DNA of 64,000 nt from positions 60,453-124,452 of the forward strand of contig JBBTBX010000004.1 of the NCBI GenBank assembly GCA_038043465.1, read 5' to 3'. Source of the DNA: SXRF01 sp038043465 (GTDB lineage: Bacteria > Pseudomonadota > Alphaproteobacteria > Rickettsiales > SXRF01). The position numbers were made by a program, and so were the translations under genes. How positions within the stretch are numbered: position 1 is the stretch's first letter; the number at the start of each line of letters is the position of its first letter. Positions 42,021-49,926 of this stretch are shown here, one piece after another. The notes beneath the pieces were generated by a model. The model was not told the origin of the DNA. It saw only the letters and a program-made list of their open reading frames with translations, and did no database searches.

Positions 42021-43103
42021 ATGACCAATCTAATAATCACCTGCAATGCTGGCTCTTCCAACACCAAACTCGCGCTTTTTGAGGTAGCGAATCTCAATAA
42101 AATTGAAAATTTGCAAACTCATAACGAATCCGAAACTATTGCGTGGTTAGAATCACGCACTTGTCAACCCGCACTTGCCAAGGGGGCTGGGGCAAAAAAT
42201 TCTGAAAGTGATTGCAGCCCTAGATCCAGTGTCAAGCACGGGATGACAAGAATAATCGGTCATCGCGTGGTGCATGGCGGTGGTAAATTTACGCAGCCGA
42301 CCCTCATCACCCCAGAAATAATAAGCGAGTTGGAAAAATTTATTCCGCTCGCTCCCTTACACCAGCCTGCTGCCCTTAAATTAATTGCAGAAACAACCAA
42401 ACTATATCCGGATATTCCACAAATCGCCTGTTTTGATACAGCCTTTCACCACACCATGCCAGAAATTGAAAAACGCCTGCCGCTTCCCCAAAGTTATTAC
42501 GATGGCGGAATAAAACGCTATGGCTTTCACGGTCTTTCCTATCAATATATCACATCAGTCTTGCCAGAGCATTTAGGCGATAAGGCAAAGGGCCGGGTAA
42601 TTGTCGCGCATCTGGGCAATGGTTCGAGTATGTGCGCTATGAAAAATTTGCAGAGCGTGGCAAGCACCATGGGGTTTTCTACGCTTGACGGGTTGATGAT
42701 GGGAACGCGCTGCGGCGCGCTGGATGCTGGCGTTATCCTCCATCTGCTACAACATAAAAATATGAGCGTGGATGAGGTCAGCAAACTGCTTTATAAAAAT
42801 TCTGGTTTACTGGGAGTGTCAGGAGTAAATAGCGATATGCGTGAACTGCTGGCAAGCGACAAACCCGAAGCAAGTGTTGCCATAGAACTTTATTGCTACC
42901 TCGCCGCAAAACAGCTTTCCAGCCTGCTTCCGGCAATAGGAGGCATTGACGCGCTGGTATTTACTGCTGGAATCGGCGAACACGCTGAACTTATCCGCCA
43001 GAAAATTTGCGAATATTTAAAATGGCTTGGCAATTTCCCTGTTTATGTTATTCCCACTAATGAAGAATTGGTGATTGCTAAGGCTTGTAAAAAATTATTG
43101 TAA
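42021..43103 (+). CDS. ackA: Acetate kinase
   Basis: 360 residues. It makes acetate and ATP from acetyl phosphate. Seen: IITCNAGSSNTKLALF (phosphate 1), GHRVVHGGGKF, PLAPLHQPAAL, CFDTAFHHTMPE, YGFHGLSYQYI, VAHLGNGSSMCA and FTAGIGEHAEL. Residues about 68-75 (CSPRSSVKHGMTRI) are encoded by an inserted palindromic repeat in a poorly conserved region, and the gene is shorter than the typical 400 residues. Its 5' end duplicates the truncated fragment upstream of higB. Confidence 0.94.
   Translation: MTNLIITCNAGSSNTKLALFEVANLNKIENLQTHNESETIAWLESRTCQPALAKGAGAKNSESDCSPRSSVKHGMTRIIGHRVVHGGGKFTQPTLITPEIISELEKFIPLAPLHQPAALKLIAETTKLYPDIPQIACFDTAFHHTMPEIEKRLPLPQSYYDGGIKRYGFHGLSYQYITSVLPEHLGDKAKGRVIVAHLGNGSSMCAMKNLQSVASTMGFSTLDGLMMGTRCGALDAGVILHLLQHKNMSVDEVSKLLYKNSGLLGVSGVNSDMRELLASDKPEASVAIELYCYLAAKQLSSLLPAIGGIDALVFTAGIGEHAELIRQKICEYLKWLGNFPVYVIPTNEELVIAKACKKLL
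42033..42081 (+). repeat. Duplicated ackA 5' segment, copy 2
   Basis: Identical partner of 41226-41274. The 12 bases from each ATG to the start of the repeat differ, so the intact gene begins MTNL instead of MTTT. Confidence 0.95.
42224..42244. repeat. Palindromic repeat inside the ackA reading frame
   Basis: ATCCAGTG, TCAAG loop, CACGGGAT: an 8-base stem with one mismatch, followed by GAC. It is in frame and read as part of the protein. Related palindrome at 22552-22573. Confidence 0.75.
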
Positions 43104-43117
43104 CTCAAGTATAATAA

Positions 43118-44374
43118 ATGAAAAAAGTAGTCGCATCGGGGATGATTGGCAATGGGCTGGAGTGGTATGATTATGCACTCTACGGGCAAATGGCGGCATT
43201 GCTTGGAGTGTTATTTTTCCCTAAAGGTGATCCTGGTGTACAGTTATTGCTGACTTATGGCGTATTCGCTGCTGGTTTTGTGGTGCGTCCGCTGGGTGCG
43301 GTTTTATTCGGCTGGATAGGTGACCGCTATGGTCGCAAATCTGCCATGGTTCTGGCGGTTCTAATGATGGCGATTCCCACCGGCTGTATCGGCTTACTTC
43401 CAACTTATGCTGAGGCTGGTCTTATCGCCCCAATATTACTCACCATAATCCGCCTTCTGCAGGGGCTGTCATTAGGCGGAGAGTTCGCTGGTTCAATAAC
43501 CTATATCGTCGAACATGCCCCTGAAAATCGTCGTGGCTGGGCTGGTTCGGCGTCGCTGGTGAGCCTGATTATCGGGTTTTTGCTCGGTTCTCTGGTGGTA
43601 AATTCACTTCTTGGCGTGATGGGTAGGGAAGCATTCGAAGCTTGGGGTTGGCGCATACCATTCCTCGGAGGTATTGCAATCGGTCTGGTTGGGTTTTATA
43701 TCCGCCGTTGCTGCGAGGAAAGCCCTGTATATGAAGCAGCAAAACAGGATAATCAAATCTCAAAAACTCCTGTACGCACCGCCTTTGCTAAACACCCATG
43801 GCAAATGCTGCAGGGTTTTGCCGCATATATGACAGTAACCATGCCATTTTATCTCGCCTCAGTCTATTTCATCAGCTTCAGTGAGAAGCAATTGGGAACT
43901 AGTATGGAAACCGCGTTGCATTTCAATATTTACAATATGCTTGCCATGCTTGTCACCATGCCACTATCTGCCTGGCTTTCTGACCATATCGGGCGCAGAA
44001 AAGTCATGATAATTGCGGCAGTTGCTATGTTTTTAATTACTCCGCTGCTCTTTACCCAGTTAAATATGGGCGCGCCAATAATTGTAATTGGACTGTGCCA
44101 GTTCATTTTTGCCGCCTTGGTGGGTATGTATGCCGGTCCAGTTCCCGCACTTCTGGTTGAAATGTTCCCAACCAACATACGCTTTACCGGTATGGCAATA
44201 GCCTATAACATGGCAGCTGCCATATTCGGCGGTACTGCGCCTATGGTCTGTGAGTGGCTGATACGCGAAACCGCCAGCAATAGCTCTATTGGCTGGTATG
44301 TGATGATTTGCAATATATTCTCGCTTATAGCCCTTTATTACTATAAAGATCGTTTTAAACAACCGCTTCATTAG
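43118..44374 (+). CDS. MFS transporter, metabolite:H+ symporter family
   Basis: 418 residues, 12 predicted membrane segments. GNGLEWYDYALYG at the start, GWIGDRYGRKSAMV in loop 2-3, LLQGLSLGGEFAGS and GWRIPFLGG are signatures of the MHS group (ProP, ShiA, alpha-ketoglutarate permease). It imports an organic acid or compatible solute with protons; which one is not clear. It follows ackA by 14 bases in the same operon. Confidence 0.88.
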   Translation: MKKVVASGMIGNGLEWYDYALYGQMAALLGVLFFPKGDPGVQLLLTYGVFAAGFVVRPLGAVLFGWIGDRYGRKSAMVLAVLMMAIPTGCIGLLPTYAEAGLIAPILLTIIRLLQGLSLGGEFAGSITYIVEHAPENRRGWAGSASLVSLIIGFLLGSLVVNSLLGVMGREAFEAWGWRIPFLGGIAIGLVGFYIRRCCEESPVYEAAKQDNQISKTPVRTAFAKHPWQMLQGFAAYMTVTMPFYLASVYFISFSEKQLGTSMETALHFNIYNMLAMLVTMPLSAWLSDHIGRRKVMIIAAVAMFLITPLLFTQLNMGAPIIVIGLCQFIFAALVGMYAGPVPALLVEMFPTNIRFTGMAIAYNMAAAIFGGTAPMVCEWLIRETASNSSIGWYVMICNIFSLIALYYYKDRFKQPLH

Positions 44375-44455
44375 GCTTGACTTTGGGCGGTTAGTCCACT
44401 AATTCGGTGCATCTTACTGATTTTAGATTTCCTTGTGGATTTGAGATTGTTATAT

Positions 44456-44741
44456 GTTTTTGCTCCGTGGAGGAGTGGCCGAGTGGGTCGCGCACAGCGC
44501 GCGTTAACTTTTAAAGTTATTGACCACTAGGCATCACTCCTCTTGAATGTGTTTTTGCTCCGTGGAGGAGTGGCCGAGTGGGTCGCGCACAGCGCGCGTT
44601 AACTNNNNNNNNNNNNNNNNNNNNNNNNNNNNNNNNNNNNNNNNNNNNNNNNNNNNNNNNNNNNNNNNNNNNNNNNNNNNNNNNNNNNNNNNNNNNNNNN
44701 NNNNCTAGGCATCACTCCTCTTGAATGTGTTTTTGCTCCGT
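44456..44741 (+). repeat. 95-bp tandem repeat derived from the tRNA-Tyr 5' half (with gap)
   Basis: Unit 1 spans 44456-44550; unit 2 starts at 44551 and runs into an N-gap; the last partial unit is 44705-44741. Each unit starts with the tRNA-Tyr upstream bases and first 18 nucleotides (GGAGGAGTGGCCGAGTGG), then a GC-rich hairpin (GCGCACAGCGCGC), then an inverted, slightly altered copy of the same tRNA half (GACCACTAGGCATCACTCCTC in part). So each unit is a tRNA-derived palindrome. The number of units is unknown because of the gap. Confidence 0.9.
44605..44704. other. Assembly gap (100 N)
   Basis: Exactly 100 N characters, the usual placeholder for a gap of unknown length. It lies inside the 95-bp tandem repeat, which explains why the assembly broke here. 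Confidence 1.
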
Positions 44742-44827
44742 GGAGGAGTGGCCGAGTGGTCAATGGCAGCAGACTGTAAATCTGCCCGCGTAAGCGTACA
44801 CAGGTTCAAATCCTGTCTCCTCCACCA
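44742..44827 (+). tRNA. tRNA-Tyr (GUA)
   Basis: Acceptor GGAGGAG (44742-44748) pairs with CTCCTCC (44817-44823); A discriminator, encoded CCA at 44825-44827. Anticodon GTA at 44776-44778 in a CTGTAAA loop on stem GCAGA/TCTGC; long variable arm CCGCGTAAGCG; T arm CAGGTTCAAATCCTG. A serine recombinase frame runs into its 3' part on the opposite strand. Tandem partial copies lie directly upstream. Confidence 0.97.
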
Positions 44828-46358
44828 TTTTGTTTTCTGACCCAGAAAACCCACTTAACACCTTGAATGGTAAGGATGTTTTTGGTGTTTGAAGTCCGTT
44901 TTTTCGGCAGTAAGTAATACGGTCGGTGAAGGCAAGTTTGAGGACGGCTCTCTTATGTTCCAACTGCCCTGATTGCCAGATTTTCTGAGGGTTTGATAGG
45001 AATATTAGTGTGAGTTCGAACAACTCCTCGAACCTGCCCTGCGGTTTGTGTTGTGAGTGCAAGCGTTCTTCTAGTAAGAGTTTCTCTTTTTCCAGTCCCG
45101 CAATACGCTGTTCGTATTTGCCGATGACGGCAGGAAGCGAGGCTTCAATGATACGATCTACCAGCAGCCCGATCTGTTTTTCAATAGCCTGAATATTTTG
45201 CTTTGCCACCTTCAGCATTTCCGCCGTGTGCTGGGATTGCTGATTCCAAGCATCTTTGAACATAGCAGTTGCAATATCAAACAATTCCCGTGTTGGTTTT
45301 AAGGTGCTGAGTAAAGCCTCAAATTCGCCTTCCAACTTATCGCGGGGAATGGATTTTCTCTTAGATGCACAATCCTGATAATAGCACAGATAGTAAGGAA
45401 ACTTTTTAGTTTTTCCTTGCGTCCAGCAGGCAGTAAGTGGACGAGAGCAATCCCCACATAACACAAAACCGCGCAGTGGAAAATCAAGGGTAATATCCTT
45501 GCGTGCAGGAGCCTTGGCGTGTCCTTTGAGACGGTGCTGGATTTTCTCAAACGTCTCTAAAGTAATTAACCCATCATGCTGACCTTTTCGTAAAGATACA
45601 TTCCACGCTTTATGCTCCACATACCCAGCATACAAGGAATTTACCAGAATTTCTTTTACTCGCGAAGGATGCACACGCCCTTGCCTATCCTTATGAGGAT
45701 AGGCTGGATGGTTTTCTAAAAAACGCTGCACTTCAACTTGTGTTTCATAGCGACCTGTGGCGTAGCCTTCTAAGGCTTGCTGAATGGCTGTAGCGGTGGG
45801 TTCATCACGCACAGGTAGTTTGCCATGACCTACTACTTTTTTGAAAATATAGCCCACGGGTGGCTTGAATACGGTATAGCCTTGTTCCAATCGCGCCTTC
45901 ATTTTTTGGATAACCTGACGGCAGTTCTGCTTGCGTTCCAACTGACCTTGTGCCGCAAAAATTGTTTCAATGAATTCACCTTCTGGCGTGTCTTCAAAGC
46001 GGAAGTTCAGGCATTCCACTTTTGCATGGCGTAGTGCAAGTTCATCTCGCAGCTTAAAATGAAATTCTCTATCTCGCGCAAAGCGTTTGAGGTCATCAAA
46101 TAGCACGATGTAGTTAGTTTTTGCATGACGATCCAGATGGTGCAGCAATGCCACCATGCCAGCTCGTAGCATAAAATCTCCACCACCCGTGAAGTCATCA
46201 GCAAATACCTGTTCCACAGCATATCCCTGCATGGAAGCATATTGGCGACAGCGATGTTCCTGACTATCCAGCCCGTGACCTTCGGTCTTCTGCTTAGTGT
46301 CCGAGACACGACAATAGATCAATACTTTTTGCTGTTCGGGTTTTAATGCCTCTTTCAT
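44760..46358 (-). CDS. Large serine recombinase (island integrase)
   Basis: 532 residues. The catalytic domain (about 10-150) has Ser19 in YCRVSDTKQ and later Arg residues (DDLKRFARDRE); a recombinase domain follows (PPVGYIFKK... VKEILVNSLYAGYV), then a zinc ribbon (CGDC... CYYQDC, about 300-330) and a coiled coil (about 365-435). It is the integrase/excisionase type that needs no long direct repeats. Its last 22 or so codons, including the stop at 44760, lie on the antisense strand of tRNA-Tyr, so the tRNA is the likely attachment site. The start overlaps the upstream gene by 4 bases. Confidence 0.93.
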   Translation of the reverse strand: MKEALKPEQQKVLIYCRVSDTKQKTEGHGLDSQEHRCRQYASMQGYAVEQVFADDFTGGGDFMLRAGMVALLHHLDRHAKTNYIVLFDDLKRFARDREFHFKLRDELALRHAKVECLNFRFEDTPEGEFIETIFAAQGQLERKQNCRQVIQKMKARLEQGYTVFKPPVGYIFKKVVGHGKLPVRDEPTATAIQQALEGYATGRYETQVEVQRFLENHPAYPHKDRQGRVHPSRVKEILVNSLYAGYVEHKAWNVSLRKGQHDGLITLETFEKIQHRLKGHAKAPARKDITLDFPLRGFVLCGDCSRPLTACWTQGKTKKFPYYLCYYQDCASKRKSIPRDKLEGEFEALLSTLKPTRELFDIATAMFKDAWNQQSQHTAEMLKVAKQNIQAIEKQIGLLVDRIIEASLPAVIGKYEQRIAGLEKEKLLLEERLHSQHKPQGRFEELFELTLIFLSNPQKIWQSGQLEHKRAVLKLAFTDRITYCRKNGLQTPKTSLPFKVLSGFSGSENKMVEETGFEPVYAYAGRFTVCCH

Positions 46359-46648
46359 GGGGATGCTCCTTTGTCATCAAATTTATTCGGTAGTGTTTGC
46401 TCATACTCTAGCGTAGGCGAATCCTCACGGCTGGGTGTTAAGGCGATTATTCCGTCTTTTCCACTGCTATATTGCGCCTGCTCTACAGGGCTGATGTTAA
46501 AGCCAATTTGCACGAATTCGCAGATAATCTGCCAGAGTGTTTGCAGTAGTTCCTGCTTTTGTTCTTCAGTGAGATCAGCATTATCAAGATAATGCTGATA
46601 GAGTTTAACATCGATACTAAGGGTTGGTGAGGTGGTTGTATTACGCAT
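46355..46648 (-). CDS. Small island protein, unknown function
   Basis: 97 residues from ATG 46648, which has AAGGA about 9 bases upstream; the frame continues to 46759 without such support. Contains VKLYQHYLDNADLTEEQKQELLQTLW and FVQIGFNISPVEQAQ. Proteins of this size with the 'LT.eQk.elL..lw.i...Fv..GfgvhP' pattern are frequently found directly upstream of serine recombinases, so a recombination helper is possible. The stop overlaps the recombinase start. Confidence 0.65.
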   Translation of the reverse strand: MRNTTTSPTLSIDVKLYQHYLDNADLTEEQKQELLQTLWQIICEFVQIGFNISPVEQAQYSSGKDGIIALTPSREDSPTLEYEQTLPNKFDDKGASP

Positions 46649-46798
46649 GGCGGTGTCCTTTCTTTCATTTATTTGCATTCCCCCACGCTCACTCCTTGCT
46701 TCCCAAGAATGAGAACAAAGAGTGAACGAAACGATAACCGATTTTGAGGTGGAATCCAAGTTTTTAGTTGATTAAATAGCTGCTTTTTATGCAGAAAA

Positions 46799-48571
46799 TT
46801 ATGATTTTTTACTTTCCAGATTAACGCCAAGAGTTTTGAGTTTTTTGTCCTCATACCATTTGATTTTGAAGGCTTTGATTGGGTTCAAATTCTCAACCAG
46901 TATCAGAGCTTCTTCGCGTCGCAAAATCATCAATTCATCAGGCAGAATTAATGCCCTTTGCACCACATCCTTGGTTTCGCTATCGCTTTCGGAATCCGAT
47001 TCACTTTCGCTAACGTTTTTACTGGTGCTGTAGCTGGAGGAAGAAGAACCGCCTTGCATGGAATATGTATTTGAAGTGCTAGAGCTTGAACCATAACTCT
47101 TGGAAAATCCTAAAGTGCGACTAATACTTTGCGACCATGAGAATTTCTCGGCGGTGGTAACACCTGCAAGCTTTGAAAAATATTCGGCAGATTTCAAATC
47201 GCGGCTGCCGTAATACTGTAATACACCAGAATTCCCGATAAAAGTCTCCCAGCCTTTGCCGTAAATATCTTCAAGCTGTGAGAGGTTTTGTACGATAGAC
47301 CATAGAATCATGCCATAGCCTGCCATCAAACCGTAAGCTTGAGGAATGATACTCATTTTACCAAGAGCTGCCATCTCATCGAGTAAAAATAGGATTGGCT
47401 TTTCTGGCTTCTGGTCAATGTTGCGGGCATTAACCGTGATTGCCTGCTGGATAAGAAGACGCAGCCACCGCGAAAAAGTTTGCAAACGGTCTGCTGGCAA
47501 GACCAGATACACCGTCATCTTTTTAGTTTTAAAATCCTCGAATTTGAAATCCGAGCGAGACATATTCTGGCGCAGGCGAACGCTATCGAGAAAATGTGTG
47601 TGGCTTTGTAGCGTGGCTAAGACATTGGAAAGGAGTTTCATGTCCTTACTGGCAGTGCGTAGCGCGGTGCTGCGGACAATCGGGTTAGGACTAGCCAGCA
47701 TATCATTGAGAACTTCATCAAACTGGCTGGTGCTTGAAACAATGATGTCTCGCAGACGACCGAGATTGCGGTTATGTTTTTCGCTTTCTGCTGTTGCCAC
47801 ATGAAGTGTTAGCCCAACGCCTAGGGCTTTGGCTTCATCATCCCAGAAGGTTTCTTTAGAACCGCTTGGAACGATAATGCTATCCCACAAAATCATAGCA
47901 TTTTCGTTGACATCTTTATCATTGGGATCAAGCCAGTCCATAGGATTAAAGCAGGCTGAATTTTCTGGTGCATCAGTTATGCCCCAAGGATCAACCACCA
48001 TGACATCCTGACCCATACCTTCAATTTTACGCGCAGTATCACCCTGACCACGCCGTGCAGCCGTGATCATAGAAAGTTCGCCTTTGACATCTATAGCCAA
48101 CACTGAGCCTTCGTAGGTGAGAAGATTGGGAATGACCGATGAAACACCCTTGCCACCACGAGCAGCAGCCACCGTCATAAGGTGTCTGTCGCCAGCATAA
48201 TACAAAGGCACATTGCTGATTTTGCCGTTTTCTTCGCGGTGGCGGAACATCCCAAGGAACAAACCTTCTTTGCCCAGCAGATTGTTTTCCTTCAAATGCT
48301 CAAAACTCGCCCAAGTCGAAGATCCGAAAACAGTTTGCTTAAAATGCTTGAAGCGTTTGAGCATTTTCATGAGGGAGCGTTTTTTCTTATCGGACAGGGC
48401 TGCAAAAGCAGCCAGAAACCCGATAAAAAATGAAACTATCTGCCCTGTTATTGGCGTAATCAGCAAACCGACGCAGAAAAAGCCGATGGCAATCATAAAT
48501 AATAGCCAGCGCAATTTGCGCAGGCGGTCGCTCAAGAAAGCTCCGAGAATTGCCCCAGCAATGCCAGCCAC
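46799..48571 (-). CDS. Type IV coupling protein (VirD4/TraG family), 5'-truncated
   Basis: 590 residues from GTG 48571. A hydrophobic segment (about 20-60) is followed by the conjugation ATPase: Walker A-like AAARGGKGVSSVIPNLL, VLAIDVKGELSMITAARRG, VVDPWG, and Walker B ILFLLDEMAALGKM, then QNLSQLEDIYG and FIGNSGVLQYYGSRD. A Ser-rich tract (about 485-530) precedes the end. In-frame sequence continues upstream only to a TGA about 40 bases away, where it meets the nuclease-like fragment, so the N-terminal membrane region is probably cut. It would link the relaxosome to a secretion channel. Confidence 0.85.
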   Translation of the reverse strand: MAGIAGAILGAFLSDRLRKLRWLLFMIAIGFFCVGLLITPITGQIVSFFIGFLAAFAALSDKKKRSLMKMLKRFKHFKQTVFGSSTWASFEHLKENNLLGKEGLFLGMFRHREENGKISNVPLYYAGDRHLMTVAAARGGKGVSSVIPNLLTYEGSVLAIDVKGELSMITAARRGQGDTARKIEGMGQDVMVVDPWGITDAPENSACFNPMDWLDPNDKDVNENAMILWDSIIVPSGSKETFWDDEAKALGVGLTLHVATAESEKHNRNLGRLRDIIVSSTSQFDEVLNDMLASPNPIVRSTALRTASKDMKLLSNVLATLQSHTHFLDSVRLRQNMSRSDFKFEDFKTKKMTVYLVLPADRLQTFSRWLRLLIQQAITVNARNIDQKPEKPILFLLDEMAALGKMSIIPQAYGLMAGYGMILWSIVQNLSQLEDIYGKGWETFIGNSGVLQYYGSRDLKSAEYFSKLAGVTTAEKFSWSQSISRTLGFSKSYGSSSSTSNTYSMQGGSSSSSYSTSKNVSESESDSESDSETKDVVQRALILPDELMILRREEALILVENLNPIKAFKIKWYEDKKLKTLGVNLESKKS

Positions 48572-48602
48572 AATACAGGTATAAATATGGTCTTTTGTGC
48601 CG

Positions 48603-48975
48603 TAACCTGATCATCTGTTGTAGATGCGATGATAAATCAACATCTGGTGCTTTTAGTTCAATTAGTACGCATTTTCGTTCACTTGCAAAGAGAAAGATAT
48701 CAGGTCTTCTGTCGGTTTTTACCCCATGTTTCTCAAGTTCTTCATCACTTATATGGCGCAGCAAATTCTGACCTGAAGAATCAGTGATTTTGTTTAATGC
48801 AAGTTCGGAACATCCATCAAAATGGACATATTCTTCGCTCAAAATCCAAAGGTCATTAAGCGGATCGGTATTTTTAGAGCGGCGTTTGAATATCAGATCA
48901 TGAACTATCCCCTCTTTATCTTTTTTCTTACCTTTGATTGGATTGGTATTTTGATAATCCAATTCCTGTAATATC
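48603..48975 (-). pseudogene. Nuclease-like gene fragment wedged between relaxase and coupling protein
   Basis: About 120 codons without their own start or stop: LILQELDYQNTNPIKG, WILSEEYVHFDGCSELALN, RRPDIFLFASERKCVLIELK followed by APDVDLSSHLQQ. The 'RPDi.lf......viElKap..dl..h..Q' pattern suggests a PD-(D/E)xK-type domain found in some defence-like proteins. Both ends join foreign frames: relaxase upstream and coupling protein downstream. The 221-residue open frame 48387-49052 that covers it is chimeric. Confidence 0.6.
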
Positions 48976-49320
48976 AATGCGACTCCACACAACATGACAA
49001 TGCCTGCGTCCGTGTTTTTCATGGAAGACAATGGCGCGAGGCTGACCGACAAGCCCTAGCCTTACCTCGGCTTGGGCAATCGCCCGCTCAAAATCGGCGA
49101 CACTGACATTTTTGCCCTTAGGCGGATTAAGGGAAAGAGAATACATAAACTGCTTGCAGCGCGTGCCACGGCTCACCGCCTGCATCTCACCGAGTGCTCC
49201 CATCAGGTCATTGGACATGAAGCCACGCAGTTCGTGGAGTTCCACACGCTCATTTTCGGTTTTCATGAGGTGCAGAGCCAAATCCTTAGCCCCACCGCGC
49301 TGGTTGCCATTGAGGATCAT
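48928..49320 (-). pseudogene. Relaxase N-terminal fragment (MobA/VirD2-like)
   Basis: 130 residues. The N-terminus MILNGNQRGGAKDLALHLMK, then RGTRCKQFMYSLSLNPPKG and the metal-binding motif III HEKHGRRHCHVVWSRID show a mobilisation relaxase. Homology stops at residue about 117; the remaining residues come from the wedged fragment and lead to a stop. Full relaxases are several hundred residues, so the helicase or C-terminal part is lost. The start overlaps mobC by 4 bases. Confidence 0.8.
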
Positions 49321-49718
49321 GCATGACCACCCTGTGTTTTCATGCCAAGTGCCATGACAAGTGCAGAGCGAATATCCTTAATATCATTGCAGGCACATTC
49401 TATCTGGCTGGCAACCTCAGCTGTCACTTGCAGTTCACCAGCCTGCACAGCCAGCGACAATGCCAGCATAGAGGTTGCGAGCTGCGACTGACCAAACATC
49501 CCCAGCAACCGTGCAATCTCTACATGGTCTATTCTGGGTTGCCGTTGTTTTTTGAGGTATTGTTTAGGGCGTGCTGCCACCGCATCCCCAAACAAACGCT
49601 GGCGAATATAGCTACTTATCGGCTTAGCACCCGCCATTTGCTGTAATTCATGCTTTTCCTGCGCCGTCACGCGAATGGAAACTGGCAGGGTAGATTTAGC
49701 GGATTTACTGCGCTCCAC
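49317..49718 (-). CDS. MobC-like relaxosome accessory protein
   Basis: 133 residues. LPVSIRVTAQEKHELQQMAG and ISSYIRQRLFGD form a ribbon-helix-helix start typical of MobC; the second half is helical (VEIARLLGMFGQSQLATSML). It binds the origin of transfer and helps the relaxase nick. The A/T-rich region upstream (49719-49926) is where an oriT would be expected, but I could not define a nick site. Confidence 0.75.
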   Translation of the reverse strand: MERSKSAKSTLPVSIRVTAQEKHELQQMAGAKPISSYIRQRLFGDAVAARPKQYLKKQRQPRIDHVEIARLLGMFGQSQLATSMLALSLAVQAGELQVTAEVASQIECACNDIKDIRSALVMALGMKTQGGHA

Positions 49719-49794
49719 AAAATTGTTGATGCGGAAATAATAACAAAATTATTAGAGTTTTAAAGTATTATGCAGAGGTCTGCGTTGTAATATA

Positions 49795-49811
49795 AGCATA
49801 GCTACTATGCT
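49795..49811. promoter_or_regulatory. Short palindrome in the mobC-pstS intergenic region
   Basis: AGCATAG, CTA... CTATGCT: a 7-base perfect inverted repeat. It could be an operator or part of an oriT; position between divergent genes is the only support. Confidence 0.25.
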
Positions 49812-49926
49812 AAAAAAGATTTTGTATTATGCCGCTTCGACGGTTAAATAATGACATCAATAAAACATTAATCAACTATGAAGAACCTTATTAACTCCCT
49901 GTTCAACTTTAAGTAAAGGATACGCC

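Noticed and set aside
44456..44604. Possible extra tRNA-Tyr genes in the array
   Set aside because: Units contain only the first 18 nucleotides and an inverted copy; no anticodon or T arm is present.
46007..46309. Antisense open frames inside the recombinase and other long genes
   Set aside because: They are shadows of strongly supported genes, without ribosome sites or family motifs.
48387..49052. 221-residue open frame upstream of the coupling protein
   Set aside because: Its ends are relaxase and coupling-protein DNA read in the wrong frame; only the middle is coherent, so it is treated as a fragment, not a gene.
44742..49718. Complete conjugative element or prophage
   Set aside because: Only a recombinase, coupling protein, relaxase fragment and MobC are present; no mating-pair or structural phage genes.
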